64,000 bases of DNA, from assembly GCF_025562755.1 (NCBI RefSeq), contig NZ_CP103300.1, positions 3,287,001 to 3,351,000 of the forward strand. Reading direction: 5' to 3'. The position numbers and the translations under genes were made by a program. The first letter of the stretch is position 1. Each line of letters opens with the position of its first letter. Shown piece after piece: positions 1 through 7,389 of the stretch. The stretch comes from Endozoicomonas euniceicola (GTDB lineage: Bacteria > Pseudomonadota > Gammaproteobacteria > Pseudomonadales > Endozoicomonadaceae). Below the pieces are notes generated by a model. It searched no databases. It was given only the letters and a program-made list of their open reading frames with translations, and was not told where the DNA came from.

Positions 1-358
1 TGAGGTGTGTCATGCGGTGAAAACACACAGCTATTCGGCAGGTATTGAGCCAGAAACTATTGAGGCAAAGGTGGTTCAGGATGCAGACCGGATGGAAGCA
101 CTGGGGGCTATTGGTCTGGCCCGCTGTTTCTATACCGGCGGCAAGCTGAAACAGAAACTGTTTGATCCTGAAGACCCTTTGGCAACCCATCGTGAGCTGG
201 ATGACCGTAACTATTCCCTTGATCATTTTGAACTGAAACTGCTGAAGATTGCAGACAGTATGCAAACTGAAGCTGGAAAGCGGATGGCTGAGCGCAGCAG
301 TCAGTTTATACGGGATTTTCGAGATCAGCTGTGTCGTGAGTTGCGGGGAGAGTATTAA
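1..358 (+). CDS. HD-domain phosphohydrolase, YedJ-like (3' part)
   Basis: The reading frame is open from the first base, so the true start lies upstream. The 117 visible residues contain the segment VVQDADRMEALGAIGLAR followed by DPLATHRELDD and HFELKLLKI, which match the C-terminal half of YedJ-type HD hydrolases. The Asp of DADR is the last metal ligand of the HD fold; the H...HD part would be upstream of the window. The natural substrate of this family is not well established. A GTG at 5 is not a convincing start because homology continues through it. It ends in TAA at 356-358. Confidence 0.8.
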   Translation, partial: EVCHAVKTHSYSAGIEPETIEAKVVQDADRMEALGAIGLARCFYTGGKLKQKLFDPEDPLATHRELDDRNYSLDHFELKLLKIADSMQTEAGKRMAERSSQFIRDFRDQLCRELRGEY

Positions 359-438
359 TTGAGCAATGTATAGACCGTTGTTTTTGCGTGTGCTCAGTGA
401 ATGCGTTTGAATTTAGTCTGGCTGGGGCGCTGATCTGG

Positions 439-744
439 CTATTGACTCAAAGCCAGCTGCCCCACAGTAATATATTGTCCACTATCGTCGTGTTCTGCCT
501 CCCACACATCAAGGGCAGTCTGCATATTCAGCCAGCTGCCCACGCTGGTTTTTGTGGCAATGGCGATCCGCATAGCCAGGTCACGGGTACAGGGTTTTTT
601 CTGGTTGACGAACTCCGACAGGTGCTTGCGGGAAACACCCAGTACTTCAGCTGCTTTGGTTACGCTGATTCCGGCAGGTTCCAGCACATCCAGGCGAAAC
701 ACCACACCGGGGTGAGTTGGCTTTCTGTTTCTGGTTCGGCTCAT
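439..744 (-). CDS. higA: HigA-family antitoxin (orphan)
   Basis: A 101-residue XRE-type helix-turn-helix protein. The opening RKPTHPGVVFRLDVLEPAGIS and the HTH segment VTKAAEVLGVSRKHLSEFVN (about residues 27-47) are typical of the HigA/VapI addiction-module family, which binds its own promoter and neutralises HigB mRNA interferase. The start is supported by a GGAAGGA ribosome binding site about 7 bases upstream on the minus strand. The partner toxin directly upstream is truncated (see 748..924), so this antitoxin looks orphaned. It could still autorepress or counter a HigB encoded elsewhere. Confidence 0.85.
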   Translation of the reverse strand: MSRTRNRKPTHPGVVFRLDVLEPAGISVTKAAEVLGVSRKHLSEFVNQKKPCTRDLAMRIAIATKTSVGSWLNMQTALDVWEAEHDDSGQYITVGQLALSQ

Positions 745-747
745 GGC

Positions 748-924
748 TTATCCTTCCTTAATGATATTGCTCGTAGTCCACATTGGTTGCGTTGCTGAAT
801 CAAGGCGGTCAAGGCGGGTAGCCAGCCGTTGAGCATGTTTCGGATTTATTCCCTTGGTAGAGCCATCATAAAAATAGTCTTCCAACCCCTTATGCAGAAA
901 CCGCTTGATCGCCGTAATACACAA
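748..924 (-). pseudogene. higB: Truncated HigB toxin remnant
   Basis: Translating the minus strand just upstream of higA gives a HigB-like N-terminal half: a stretch around IKRFLHKGLEDYF, then GSTKGINPKHAQRLATRLDRLDSA. This matches the first 45 or so residues of HigB/RelE-fold toxins. The frame then jumps to a short tail (TTSNIIKEG) and stops 3 bases before the higA start. The C-terminal half, with the usual NWR-x-F and VDYxDYH segments holding catalytic residues, is missing. There is no ATG; a TTG at 924 is the only nearby start. I infer an internal deletion that inactivated the toxin while leaving higA intact. Confidence 0.7.
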
Positions 925-1117
925 CTTGTAACTGATATGGTTGCAGTTTGGGTTGTAACCGGTTCGGTGTCAATCTACCTATAAAGTACATATGAACCAT
1001 ACAAGTAAGGCATGTTATTTTCCGTAAGCTTTCCCGGGTATTCCTCTAGAAAGTTTCGTCAAGTAGCTGCTAACCAAACCCTTGCAAGATGAATAGACTT
1101 AGCGTCTATTTTTCGTT

Positions 1118-1753
1118 TTGAGACTTCTAACCGTGTTGAAAAAAATAACAGCGATTTCTCTGGTGGCTTCCATGGGCTTTCTCGGGGGGTGCGCCACTAT
1201 GAGTGAGTCTGAGTGCCTTAACGCTGACTGGCAGTTAATTGGTTTTGAAGATGGCCTGAATGGCTACTCTATGTCCCGGATTGGTGATCATCGCAGTGCC
1301 TGCGCTGAATACTCTATTGTTCCAAGCCAGGCGCTATACCAGCAGGGTTTTGAAGCAGGCTTGAGGCAGTTTTGTACGCCGACTAATGCTTATGATTACG
1401 GAAAGAGTGGCAGAACCTATAACCACCAGTGTCCGGCAGATTTGCACAATGAGTTTCTGAAGTATTACAACCAGGGGCAAGAGTTTTACGCTGTCGAGAA
1501 ATCTATTCGGGATTACGGTTACAAAATTGCTGACGCAAAGAAAAAAATAGAGAAGCTGGAAAAGAAAATTCTCGACAAGGAAGCCAGAATTATCAGTGAC
1601 GACAGTTCGGCAGAGGAACGCTTGAGACTGGTAGGCGATATTAAGCGACATAAAGAAGAGATTGGTCATTTGAGAACCGCAAAGACAGCTGACGAGCGTA
1701 AGCGGGCGGTAAAAGAAGAAGAACTGTCCCGACTTCAGGCTCCGGCAGTCTGA
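1118..1753 (+). CDS. DUF2799 lipoprotein with C-terminal coiled coil
   Basis: A predicted outer-membrane or periplasmic lipoprotein. A hydrophobic segment ends in the lipobox LGGC, followed by the conserved DUF2799 features SECLNADWQLIGFEDG, the C...Y spacing around SACAEYSIVPSQALYQQGFE and FCTPTNAYDYGKSG. Residues from about 130 onward are Lys/Glu rich and predicted coiled coil. The listed start is TTG; the GTG at 1133 (VLKKITAIS) would give a more usual lipoprotein signal and may be the real start. Function is unknown. It converges on the aminotransferase gene and shares the hairpin terminator at 1771-1809. Confidence 0.8.
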   Translation: MRLLTVLKKITAISLVASMGFLGGCATMSESECLNADWQLIGFEDGLNGYSMSRIGDHRSACAEYSIVPSQALYQQGFEAGLRQFCTPTNAYDYGKSGRTYNHQCPADLHNEFLKYYNQGQEFYAVEKSIRDYGYKIADAKKKIEKLEKKILDKEARIISDDSSAEERLRLVGDIKRHKEEIGHLRTAKTADERKRAVKEEELSRLQAPAV

Positions 1754-1770
1754 TTGGCTGAAAGTGTCTT

Positions 1771-1809
1771 ACTGCCTCCCTCTGGTATATTCCAGATAGA
1801 GGCAGTTTA
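1771..1809. terminator. Bidirectional hairpin between convergent genes
   Basis: ACTGCCTC...CTGG pairs with CCAG..GAGGCAGT around a short AT loop, followed by T-rich sequence on the plus strand. It lies between the stop of the DUF2799 gene and the stop of the converging aminotransferase gene. Confidence 0.7.
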
Positions 1810-1820
1810 TTGGAAAAGAG

Positions 1821-2873
1821 CTAGATAATAGAGGTGAGGGTATCTATCAGGTGTACGGTTTGCTGTTTATTCCCAAGGCTAATTCGTAACCCAAGCCTGG
1901 AGTGATGGTCCATTTTCGGGCGAACCAGTATGTTGGCTTTTTTCAGCGTTTGTTCGACCAGCGAAGGCGAGTCAAAAAAAACCCAGACATAATTGGCCAC
2001 AGACGGCCAGTACTCAATATTCCGCGTATCCAGAAATTCTTCAAGCATTGGCTTCGAGACGCCAAGAACCTCTTTCACATACTCCTGTGTATATTCTGGA
2101 TTGGTCAGCGCAGCATTAATAGCAACCACTGCCAGCTGGTTCACGTCATAAGGTCCACGGACATTCAGTAGCGCGTTGATATTGTCTTTGCTGGAAATAA
2201 TGTACCCCAGTCGTACAGATGGAAGCCCCCAGGTTTTAGAGAAAGTGCGGGTGACCAGCAGGTTAGGGTATTGCTGAACAACGTCACAAACCGTTTGCCG
2301 GGTATATTCGAAATAGCATTCATCCACCAGAATCGCAGCCCCAGGCGCAGCTTTGGCAATCTCCAGAATGTCATCTCTTGCGATTGGAGTTCCGCAAGGG
2401 TTGTTTGGGTTAGCCAATACAATCAGCCGGGTTTTATCGGTAATCGCATTTATGACGGCCTGTTTAGGAAAGCCGTTTTCTCTGGAATAGGCCGGTTCGA
2501 TAATATTCAGATTTTCAATGTTCGCGCACTGGTGATACATGGCGAATGTTGGTCCGGGGATAATAGCTTCGCCGCCCTCTCTGGAGGCTGACCGGATAAT
2601 CAGGTCGATACCCTGGTCGGAACCGTTGGTGGTCATGACCTGATCAGGCTTTACTCCGCAATAGTCGGCTATTTTCTGGGTAATGTCCCCATAAGCAGGA
2701 TAAACCTGCAGCTGGTCATCGTTAATAAAATCGATCAGGGCTTTTTTGATGGCTGGAGATACTGGCAGAGTCCGTTCGTTGAAATCCAGCAACAGGTGCT
2801 GGTGGTTATCCCGATCTTCCAGTGGTGGTTTGTAAGCTCCCATTTGTGAAATGTGGGATTTGAAAATACTCAT
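1821..2873 (-). CDS. Histidinol-phosphate-aminotransferase-like PLP enzyme
   Basis: A 350-residue fold-type I aminotransferase. Visible family marks are LLLDFNERTLPVSP near the N-terminus, NGSDQGIDLIIR, the cofactor-pocket ANPNNPCGTP, the DECYFEY segment, and the PLP-lysine segment TFSKTWGLPSVRLGY. HisC enzymes transfer the amino group of glutamate to imidazole-acetol phosphate in histidine synthesis, but relatives use aromatic amino acids or other substrates. No his genes are nearby, so the substrate is uncertain. An ATG at 2879 is possible, but the AGGTG ribosome binding site is spaced 8 bases from the ATG at 2873, which I prefer. Confidence 0.85.
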   Translation of the reverse strand: MSIFKSHISQMGAYKPPLEDRDNHQHLLLDFNERTLPVSPAIKKALIDFINDDQLQVYPAYGDITQKIADYCGVKPDQVMTTNGSDQGIDLIIRSASREGGEAIIPGPTFAMYHQCANIENLNIIEPAYSRENGFPKQAVINAITDKTRLIVLANPNNPCGTPIARDDILEIAKAAPGAAILVDECYFEYTRQTVCDVVQQYPNLLVTRTFSKTWGLPSVRLGYIISSKDNINALLNVRGPYDVNQLAVVAINAALTNPEYTQEYVKEVLGVSKPMLEEFLDTRNIEYWPSVANYVWVFFDSPSLVEQTLKKANILVRPKMDHHSRLGLRISLGNKQQTVHLIDTLTSII

Positions 2874-2908
2874 TAGCATTGCACCTGTTCATTTCATTTA
2901 TAAGTATC

Positions 2909-2941
2909 GAAAAAAGGCTCCACACAGTCTGTGTGGAGCTT
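2909..2941 (-). terminator. Rho-independent terminator after the SH3/NlpC-like gene
   Basis: Read on the minus strand, a 12-base stem AGCTCCACACAG / CTGTGTGGAGCC with a short loop is followed directly by a run of T. It sits between the SH3/NlpC-like gene and the next minus-strand gene, separating them transcriptionally. Confidence 0.85.
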
Positions 2942-2954
2942 AACAGGTGATCTA

Positions 2955-4538
2955 TCAGAGTTCAGTTTTTGTTGTTAACTTTGGAGAGTCTTTAAAAAAA
3001 CTGAATACTTTAAAATTCTCTGTTCGGCTTATCCAGCTGCTATAAGGGCCTGTTTTGAAAATTGGAAAAATTGCAGCTTTGGGGACGATTGTCCAGTTCC
3101 CGGTTTCCACATCTTTAAAGCCAACAGGACTGGTTGCTACCAGTGGTACAAGATCCTCTTCCTTCATGCCATTATTCAATGCATCCGTTGCTGCATCAGA
3201 ATCAAGAAGTCTAAGCTGTGCCATGGACACGCTGCCAATACAGACTATGTGCGCACTGGGGGTAAAACTTGCCATTCGTCCCAGGGTGCAGTCTTCAACC
3301 AGTGTTCGATAGTGTGACTCTTTATCTTTTGAGTAATCCACCGTTATCGTGTTGATGTCTAGCCCTTCTTTTATTTGATGCCCGGAGTATCTTGGCAGGC
3401 GATGTCCGAATCCCAGCATTAGTTTGTAAACAAAATTGGAAATATCCTGACCGTGTTGTTCATCGATACCTGTATCTCCTTCCCCCCAGGCGAAAGACCG
3501 ATGATAGTTACGCTCAGAACCGGCATAATCTGGATAGTGAAAGATTCTATTGTGTAGTTCTTGCAGGTAATTCTGAATGGTTGGATTAATGGGTACCTGC
3601 TTAACGTGATAATTCAGGTCTACGATTTTGTCTTTGGAAAGGAGTGTAGCTTCGGTCAGCTTTGCACTATAGACTGTCCCGGTCTTGTCATTAAATGGAA
3701 TGGTTTCTCCACCCCGGCCCTCTCGCTTTGCCAGCTGATAAGTGCCATCGTTTTTATGCAGAGGCATGGTGCCAGGCATCAGCATTTTGAAGTCGCCTTC
3801 GTGAAATTCTCGCTCAACTCTTCCTGTTCTTACAATTTCGGGCCTGCTTGTGACCAGACGTTCGAACTCTTCTATATCTGACTGGCTTAACCGTCCTATA
3901 TGCCGCGAGCGTACGAACTTCAGACCAAACTCTTCTCGCCAGACAAGAAGCCATGAGTCTTGATTAGGGTTGATCTCAGGGCGTAAGTCCAACAACTGCC
4001 CAAAAATATAAACCGGTGTGTTAGCTGGGATGCGTGTGCTTGAGGACTTCTGGTCTGTAGCGGTATTGGCTGTTTTTGCCAAATCTTTTGTCAGCGGTAT
4101 GTCAGTGGGAACAAAAAGGGCATCGGCATCGCTGATTGTTACTCCCCTGGCTTTGGGGTCATAAGTCTGTAGAAAAGAACCACGATCGACCAGGTCTAGA
4201 AAGTCTTCTTTGTGGGCGGCAAAACCAGACTGGTCAATGAGTGGATTAGCAAACACTCTACTGATCATCTTTTTTGCCGCTTGTTTGATGTCGCTGTTTT
4301 CCTCGATCACAGAATTGATCTGCTTTTCATCCCAGGGAGACAACAGTGAGGAAACCAGGTTATTTTTAGCAACTTTCCCTAGTGACTGCTGTGGCTCAAG
4401 CCCTAGTGTATTAGCAAGTTTATATAGGTCTTGCAGTCCTTTATAGAGAGTGCCCTGCTGATCATCTGGGGAATAGGCGTATAAATTTATAGACAGTGCT
4501 GAAGCTGCCAACATCAGTGAAAAAACGCTGTATTTCAT
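2955..4538 (-). CDS. Secreted SH3 / NlpC-P60-like protein lacking the catalytic Cys
   Basis: A 527-residue protein with a signal peptide (residues 1-21). Residues about 165-215 look like a bacterial SH3 domain (TPVYIFGQLLD, then DSWLLVWREEFGLKFVRSRHIG). A second SH3-like part runs to about 310, then an NlpC/P60-like domain. In this family of cell-wall peptidases the nucleophile sits in a D-C-S-G-F motif followed by a fairly constant FG...LPR.S..Q. Here residues 363-387 read GQDISNFV, then FGHRLPRYSGHQ, so the Cys position is Ile366. A later His (PSAHIVCIG, His430) fits the catalytic His. I infer a wall-binding pseudoenzyme, or a mutated copy. It has its own terminator. Confidence 0.7.
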   Translation of the reverse strand: MKYSVFSLMLAASALSINLYAYSPDDQQGTLYKGLQDLYKLANTLGLEPQQSLGKVAKNNLVSSLLSPWDEKQINSVIEENSDIKQAAKKMISRVFANPLIDQSGFAAHKEDFLDLVDRGSFLQTYDPKARGVTISDADALFVPTDIPLTKDLAKTANTATDQKSSSTRIPANTPVYIFGQLLDLRPEINPNQDSWLLVWREEFGLKFVRSRHIGRLSQSDIEEFERLVTSRPEIVRTGRVEREFHEGDFKMLMPGTMPLHKNDGTYQLAKREGRGGETIPFNDKTGTVYSAKLTEATLLSKDKIVDLNYHVKQVPINPTIQNYLQELHNRIFHYPDYAGSERNYHRSFAWGEGDTGIDEQHGQDISNFVYKLMLGFGHRLPRYSGHQIKEGLDINTITVDYSKDKESHYRTLVEDCTLGRMASFTPSAHIVCIGSVSMAQLRLLDSDAATDALNNGMKEEDLVPLVATSPVGFKDVETGNWTIVPKAAIFPIFKTGPYSSWISRTENFKVFSFFKDSPKLTTKTEL

Positions 4539-4766
4539 AAAGGCCTCTTAATCTTTTTTGAATTCATCTGAACTTTAGTCGTGTACGTGCATTTTAGAGC
4601 GGTTTTCAATCGCTGAATTTTTATATGCACGTTATTCAATCTCTGTCGTGGACTTTAGATGGAAGAGTTCAAGGAAAGTTCTCCGGGACTCTGAAAGAGC
4701 AGGGTTAAAGGCTTATTAGCAAAATCGTCGTAAACCCTCGCCCAATGCGGGCGGGGATATAAGACG

Positions 4767-4787
4767 GGAAGGCGCAGAGCCTTCCGC
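4767..4787 (-). terminator. Hairpin downstream of tnpA
   Basis: A perfect 7-base stem GGAAGGC / GCCTTCC around GCAGA lies just past the tnpA stop. There is no T-run, so it may be part of the element's left-end structure rather than a true terminator. Confidence 0.4.
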
Positions 4788-4789
4788 CA

Positions 4790-5218
4790 TCAATCTGGTG
4801 TACTCTGGCTATTAACGTAGTCCTTCAGAGTCTCGATAGTTGCACCGCCAGCACTGCAAGCAAAGTAAGACCTTGACCACATTAAGCCTGCTTTGCTCTG
4901 AGCAGTAAGGTGGGTATTCAGCATTCGCAACCGTCTTGATGATGTTGATTTGAGATTATTTACCATGACACTGATAGCCAGTTTTGGTGGGTAGGCCACC
5001 AACAGGTGTACGTGATCTTTTTCGCCATCCATTTCAAGTAACTGGCATTCCAGTTTTTCACATGCACTCTCGAACGACTCCCGTAACTGCTTGATCATAT
5101 AGCCATCAAAAAGCTTTCGCCTGTACCTTGTCGTGAACACCAAATGAACAACCAGCTTGGTAACGCTATGTCGTTTGCGAAGATATCCTTTAAGCAAATC
5201 TTTATTGCGTGCGCTCAC
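4790..5218 (-). CDS. tnpA: IS200/IS605 Y1 transposase TnpA
   Basis: A 142-residue HUH single-strand transposase. It has the family pattern HLVFTTRYRRKLF, the metal-binding HUH motif in GEKDHVHLLVAYPP, the SSR segment, WSRSYFACSAGGA, and the catalytic Tyr in LKDYVNSQ. TnpA nicks and joins single-stranded element ends. A longer frame from 5320 reads through unrelated residues and overlaps the tnpB start. The GTG at 5218 has an AGAGG ribosome binding site 8 bases upstream and begins where family homology starts. All key residues are present, so it may be active. Confidence 0.9.
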   Translation of the reverse strand: MSARNKDLLKGYLRKRHSVTKLVVHLVFTTRYRRKLFDGYMIKQLRESFESACEKLECQLLEMDGEKDHVHLLVAYPPKLAISVMVNNLKSTSSRRLRMLNTHLTAQSKAGLMWSRSYFACSAGGATIETLKDYVNSQSTPD

Positions 5219-5283
5219 TTGAAAACCTCTTTCAAATACCTGTAATATAAAGTTTATATTAATGAGCACTGAAATAACGTTCC

Positions 5284-6456
5284 ATGCTGAGAGCCACCAA
5301 AGTACGAATCTATCCAACATCAGAGCAGGCGGAATTTCTCGACCGTCAGTTTGATGCTGTGCGGTTCGTATGGAACAAGGCCCTGGCTATTAAGGTTCAT
5401 TATTACAAGGTTCGTGGGCAGAGCCTTTCTCCCAAAAAACACCTGAAGCCCTTGCTGGCAAAAGCCAAGAAAAGCCGAAAGTACTCATGGCTGAAAAACG
5501 CTGACTCTATTGCACTGCAACAGGCCACTATCAATCTGGATACGGCCTTTCAAAACTTTTTCAATCCCAAATTGCAGGCAAGATTTCCTCGCTTCAAGAA
5601 AAAGCATGGCAAGCAAAGTAGCTAACATTGTACGTCTGTCTCTGTGGGCGATAACGGGATAAAAATCCCCAAGTGCAAGCCCATAAGGGCTAAAGTGCAT
5701 CGTGAAATAGTGGGTAAGGTGAAGTCTGTCACCCTGAGCAGAACGCTAACCGGCAAGTATTTTGCCTCCATATTGGCTGATGATACCCAGGAACAACCAA
5801 AACAGATTGATAATCTTGAAGCTAATCAGGTTGTCGGTGTTGATATGGGGATTACTGATCTGGCTATCACCAGTACCGGCCATAAGACTGGCAATCCTCG
5901 CTTTCTGAAAAAAGCACAACGTAACCTGAAAAGAAAACAACAGGCTCTATCTCGCTGCAAGAAAGGCTCAAAAGGTAGGCACAAAGCCCGTTTATTGGTG
6001 GCAAAGGCGCATGAGCGTGTAGCCTTTGCCCGTAATGATTTTCAGCGTAAGCTATCAAAACAACTCATCGACGAAAACCAAGCGGTGATTGTGGAGACAC
6101 TGAAAGTTAAAAACATGCTCAAGAACAAGCGTCTTGCTCGTTCTATTGCTGATGCTGGCTGGCACTCACTGATAACCAAACTCGAATACAAGGCAAAGCA
6201 GGAAGGTAAACATCTGGTGAAGATAGACCAGTGGTTTGCATCCTCTAAAACTTGCTCAGTCTGCGATTTGAAACAGGAAAAAATGCCATTGAGAATCCGA
6301 TCATGGGAGTGTAGCTGTGGTGCTATCCATGACCGGGATATTAATGCAGCTCGCAATATCAAGAAGCAAGGCATATTGAAATTAAAGGCGGAAGGACTGT
6401 CCGTTTCTGCTGATGGAGGCTTGCGTAAATCCGGCAGACTGTCGGTTGCTGCCTAA
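5284..6456 (+). pseudogene. tnpB: TnpB (RNA-guided nuclease ancestor) interrupted by one stop codon
   Basis: A 390-codon TnpB frame with a single in-frame TAA at 5623-5625 (codon 114). Both sides are in the same frame and homology runs through: QSS-stop-HC before the stop region, GDNGIKIPK after it. In relatives a Tyr is common at this place, so TAC or TAT to TAA is the likely change. The downstream part keeps the RuvC-like residues (Asp187 in GVDMGITDL, Glu271 in IVETLKV, Asp352 in HDRDINAARN) and the zinc ribbon TCSVC...CSC. TnpB is a guide-RNA-directed nuclease that favours retention of the IS. Without readthrough this copy makes only a short N-terminal piece. Confidence 0.88.
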
Positions 6457-6467
6457 GAAATCAGAAG

Positions 6468-6487
6468 CCTCACCCGATAGGGTGGGG
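6468..6487 (+). other. Right-end hairpin of the IS605-type element
   Basis: CCTCACCC-gata-GGGTGGGG begins 12 bases after the tnpB stop. In this family the transposon end overlaps the 3' end of the TnpB guide RNA (omega RNA). This hairpin is the obvious candidate for that structure, by position only. Confidence 0.5.
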
Positions 6488-6520
6488 AGCAGTCACCAGG
6501 TCGGGCTATCGATAGGCACG

Positions 6521-7288
6521 TTACTGAATATACTGGCCGGGAGTGGTGCCCGTCTGTTTGCGGAAAAAGCTGACAAATGCGCTGTCACTGGAAAATCCCA
6601 GGGCGCTGGCGACCTGCATGACGCTGTGTTGCTCTGCCAGTAATTCAATGGCTTTTAGCAGCCGCCACTGCTGACGCCAGCTTTGGTAAGGCATACCGGT
6701 TTCCTGCTGAAAGATGCGGCTGATGGTCTTTTCGCTGGCACCGACATGACGGCTCATGATGTTTAGAGGCTCCGGCAGTTGTTTACCGGCTTTCAGAGTC
6801 TCCAGCCAGTGTTGCAACCGCTGGTCGCAAGGGAAGGGTAGTTGCAGGTTTTCAGTCGGGGCAGACAGCAACTCCTGCTGGAACAGGGTGAGCAGGGGAG
6901 CCTGTTGCTCAATGTTTTCATCCCATGGCCAGAAAGCGATCCGCTCTATCATTGCTTTTAGCAACTCATTAACACCGATCACAACTACCTGGTCAGGTAG
7001 GTCTGCAAAATAATCCGGGTTGAAAAAGATGGAGCGGTAGGCGACAACGTTCCGCATAACGGCGCAATGCTGAATGCCTGCCGGTATCCAGGCGGCCAGG
7101 GTCGGGGGCAGTACACATTGTTTGTTGTCGAGGGTGATGCTCATACATCCTGAAGGGGCGTAAAGTAGCTGCGACATCCGGTGCTGGTGCATACCGGAGT
7201 CGTGGTGCGCTGTCCGGGCAGCAAAGCCAATAACCGGGTTATCCAGCTGATCCGGATTGAAAGGATGATGTTCATTAACCAGTGCCAT
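6521..7288 (-). CDS. AraC-family transcriptional regulator
   Basis: A 255-residue regulator. The N-terminal half is a cupin-like sensor (HQHRMSQLLYAPSG, then PPTLAAWIPAGIQHCAVM). Residues about 155-255 hold two helix-turn-helix motifs (MSRHVGASEKTISRIFQQETGMPYQSW and VMQVASALGFSSDSAFVSFFRKQTG, ending TTPGQYIQ). It resembles the short AraC regulators next to MFS exporters, such as E. coli NimR. It is divergent from the MFS gene, and a pair of 9-base direct repeats 21 bases apart lies at its start, a likely operator. The inducer is unknown. Confidence 0.88.
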   Translation of the reverse strand: MALVNEHHPFNPDQLDNPVIGFAARTAHHDSGMHQHRMSQLLYAPSGCMSITLDNKQCVLPPTLAAWIPAGIQHCAVMRNVVAYRSIFFNPDYFADLPDQVVVIGVNELLKAMIERIAFWPWDENIEQQAPLLTLFQQELLSAPTENLQLPFPCDQRLQHWLETLKAGKQLPEPLNIMSRHVGASEKTISRIFQQETGMPYQSWRQQWRLLKAIELLAEQHSVMQVASALGFSSDSAFVSFFRKQTGTTPGQYIQ

Positions 7289-7289
7289 A

Positions 7290-7319
7290 TGTCCCTATTT
7301 TAACATTTCTTGTCCCTAT
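7290..7319. promoter_or_regulatory. Direct repeat in the araC-MFS intergenic region (possible operator)
   Basis: TGTCCCTAT occurs at 7290-7298 and again at 7311-7319 in the same orientation. The offset is exactly 21 bases, two helical turns, which is typical of AraC-family half-sites. The first copy abuts the regulator's start codon. Confidence 0.5.
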
Positions 7320-7389
7320 GATGATAATCAGACGAATTGTTGATGAGTACACTTGTGCTCCTGTTATTGGCTTCAAACCGGAGTAGGAA

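Larger units (their letters stand above)
4736..6487. mobile_element. IS200/IS605-family element (tnpA and broken tnpB, divergent)
   Basis: A Y1 transposase gene (minus) and a tnpB gene (plus) are transcribed away from each other, the IS605 layout. Each side carries a similar GC-rich hairpin in the same orientation: CCTCGCCC-aatgc-GGGCGGGG at 4736-4756 and CCTCACCC-gata-GGGTGGGG at 6468-6487. These fit the subterminal hairpins recognised by Y1 transposases. The listed bounds run only from hairpin to hairpin; the exact cleavage sites lie an unknown short distance outside. IS605 elements leave no target duplication, so none was expected. Confidence 0.75.

Noticed and set aside
388..798. 136-codon plus-strand frame over higA
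   Set aside because: It runs opposite the well-supported HigA gene and has no recognisable features.
1092..1112. AATAGAC-ttagc-GTCTATT followed by T as a terminator
   Set aside because: The stem is AT-rich and weak, and lies just before the lipoprotein start with no plus-strand gene upstream to terminate. It may be part of that gene's 5' region.
4539..4735. A further gene or second mobile element between the SH3/NlpC-like gene and the IS
   Set aside because: No frame of useful length or ribosome binding site; it most likely holds the promoter of the SH3/NlpC-like gene and the outer left end of the IS.
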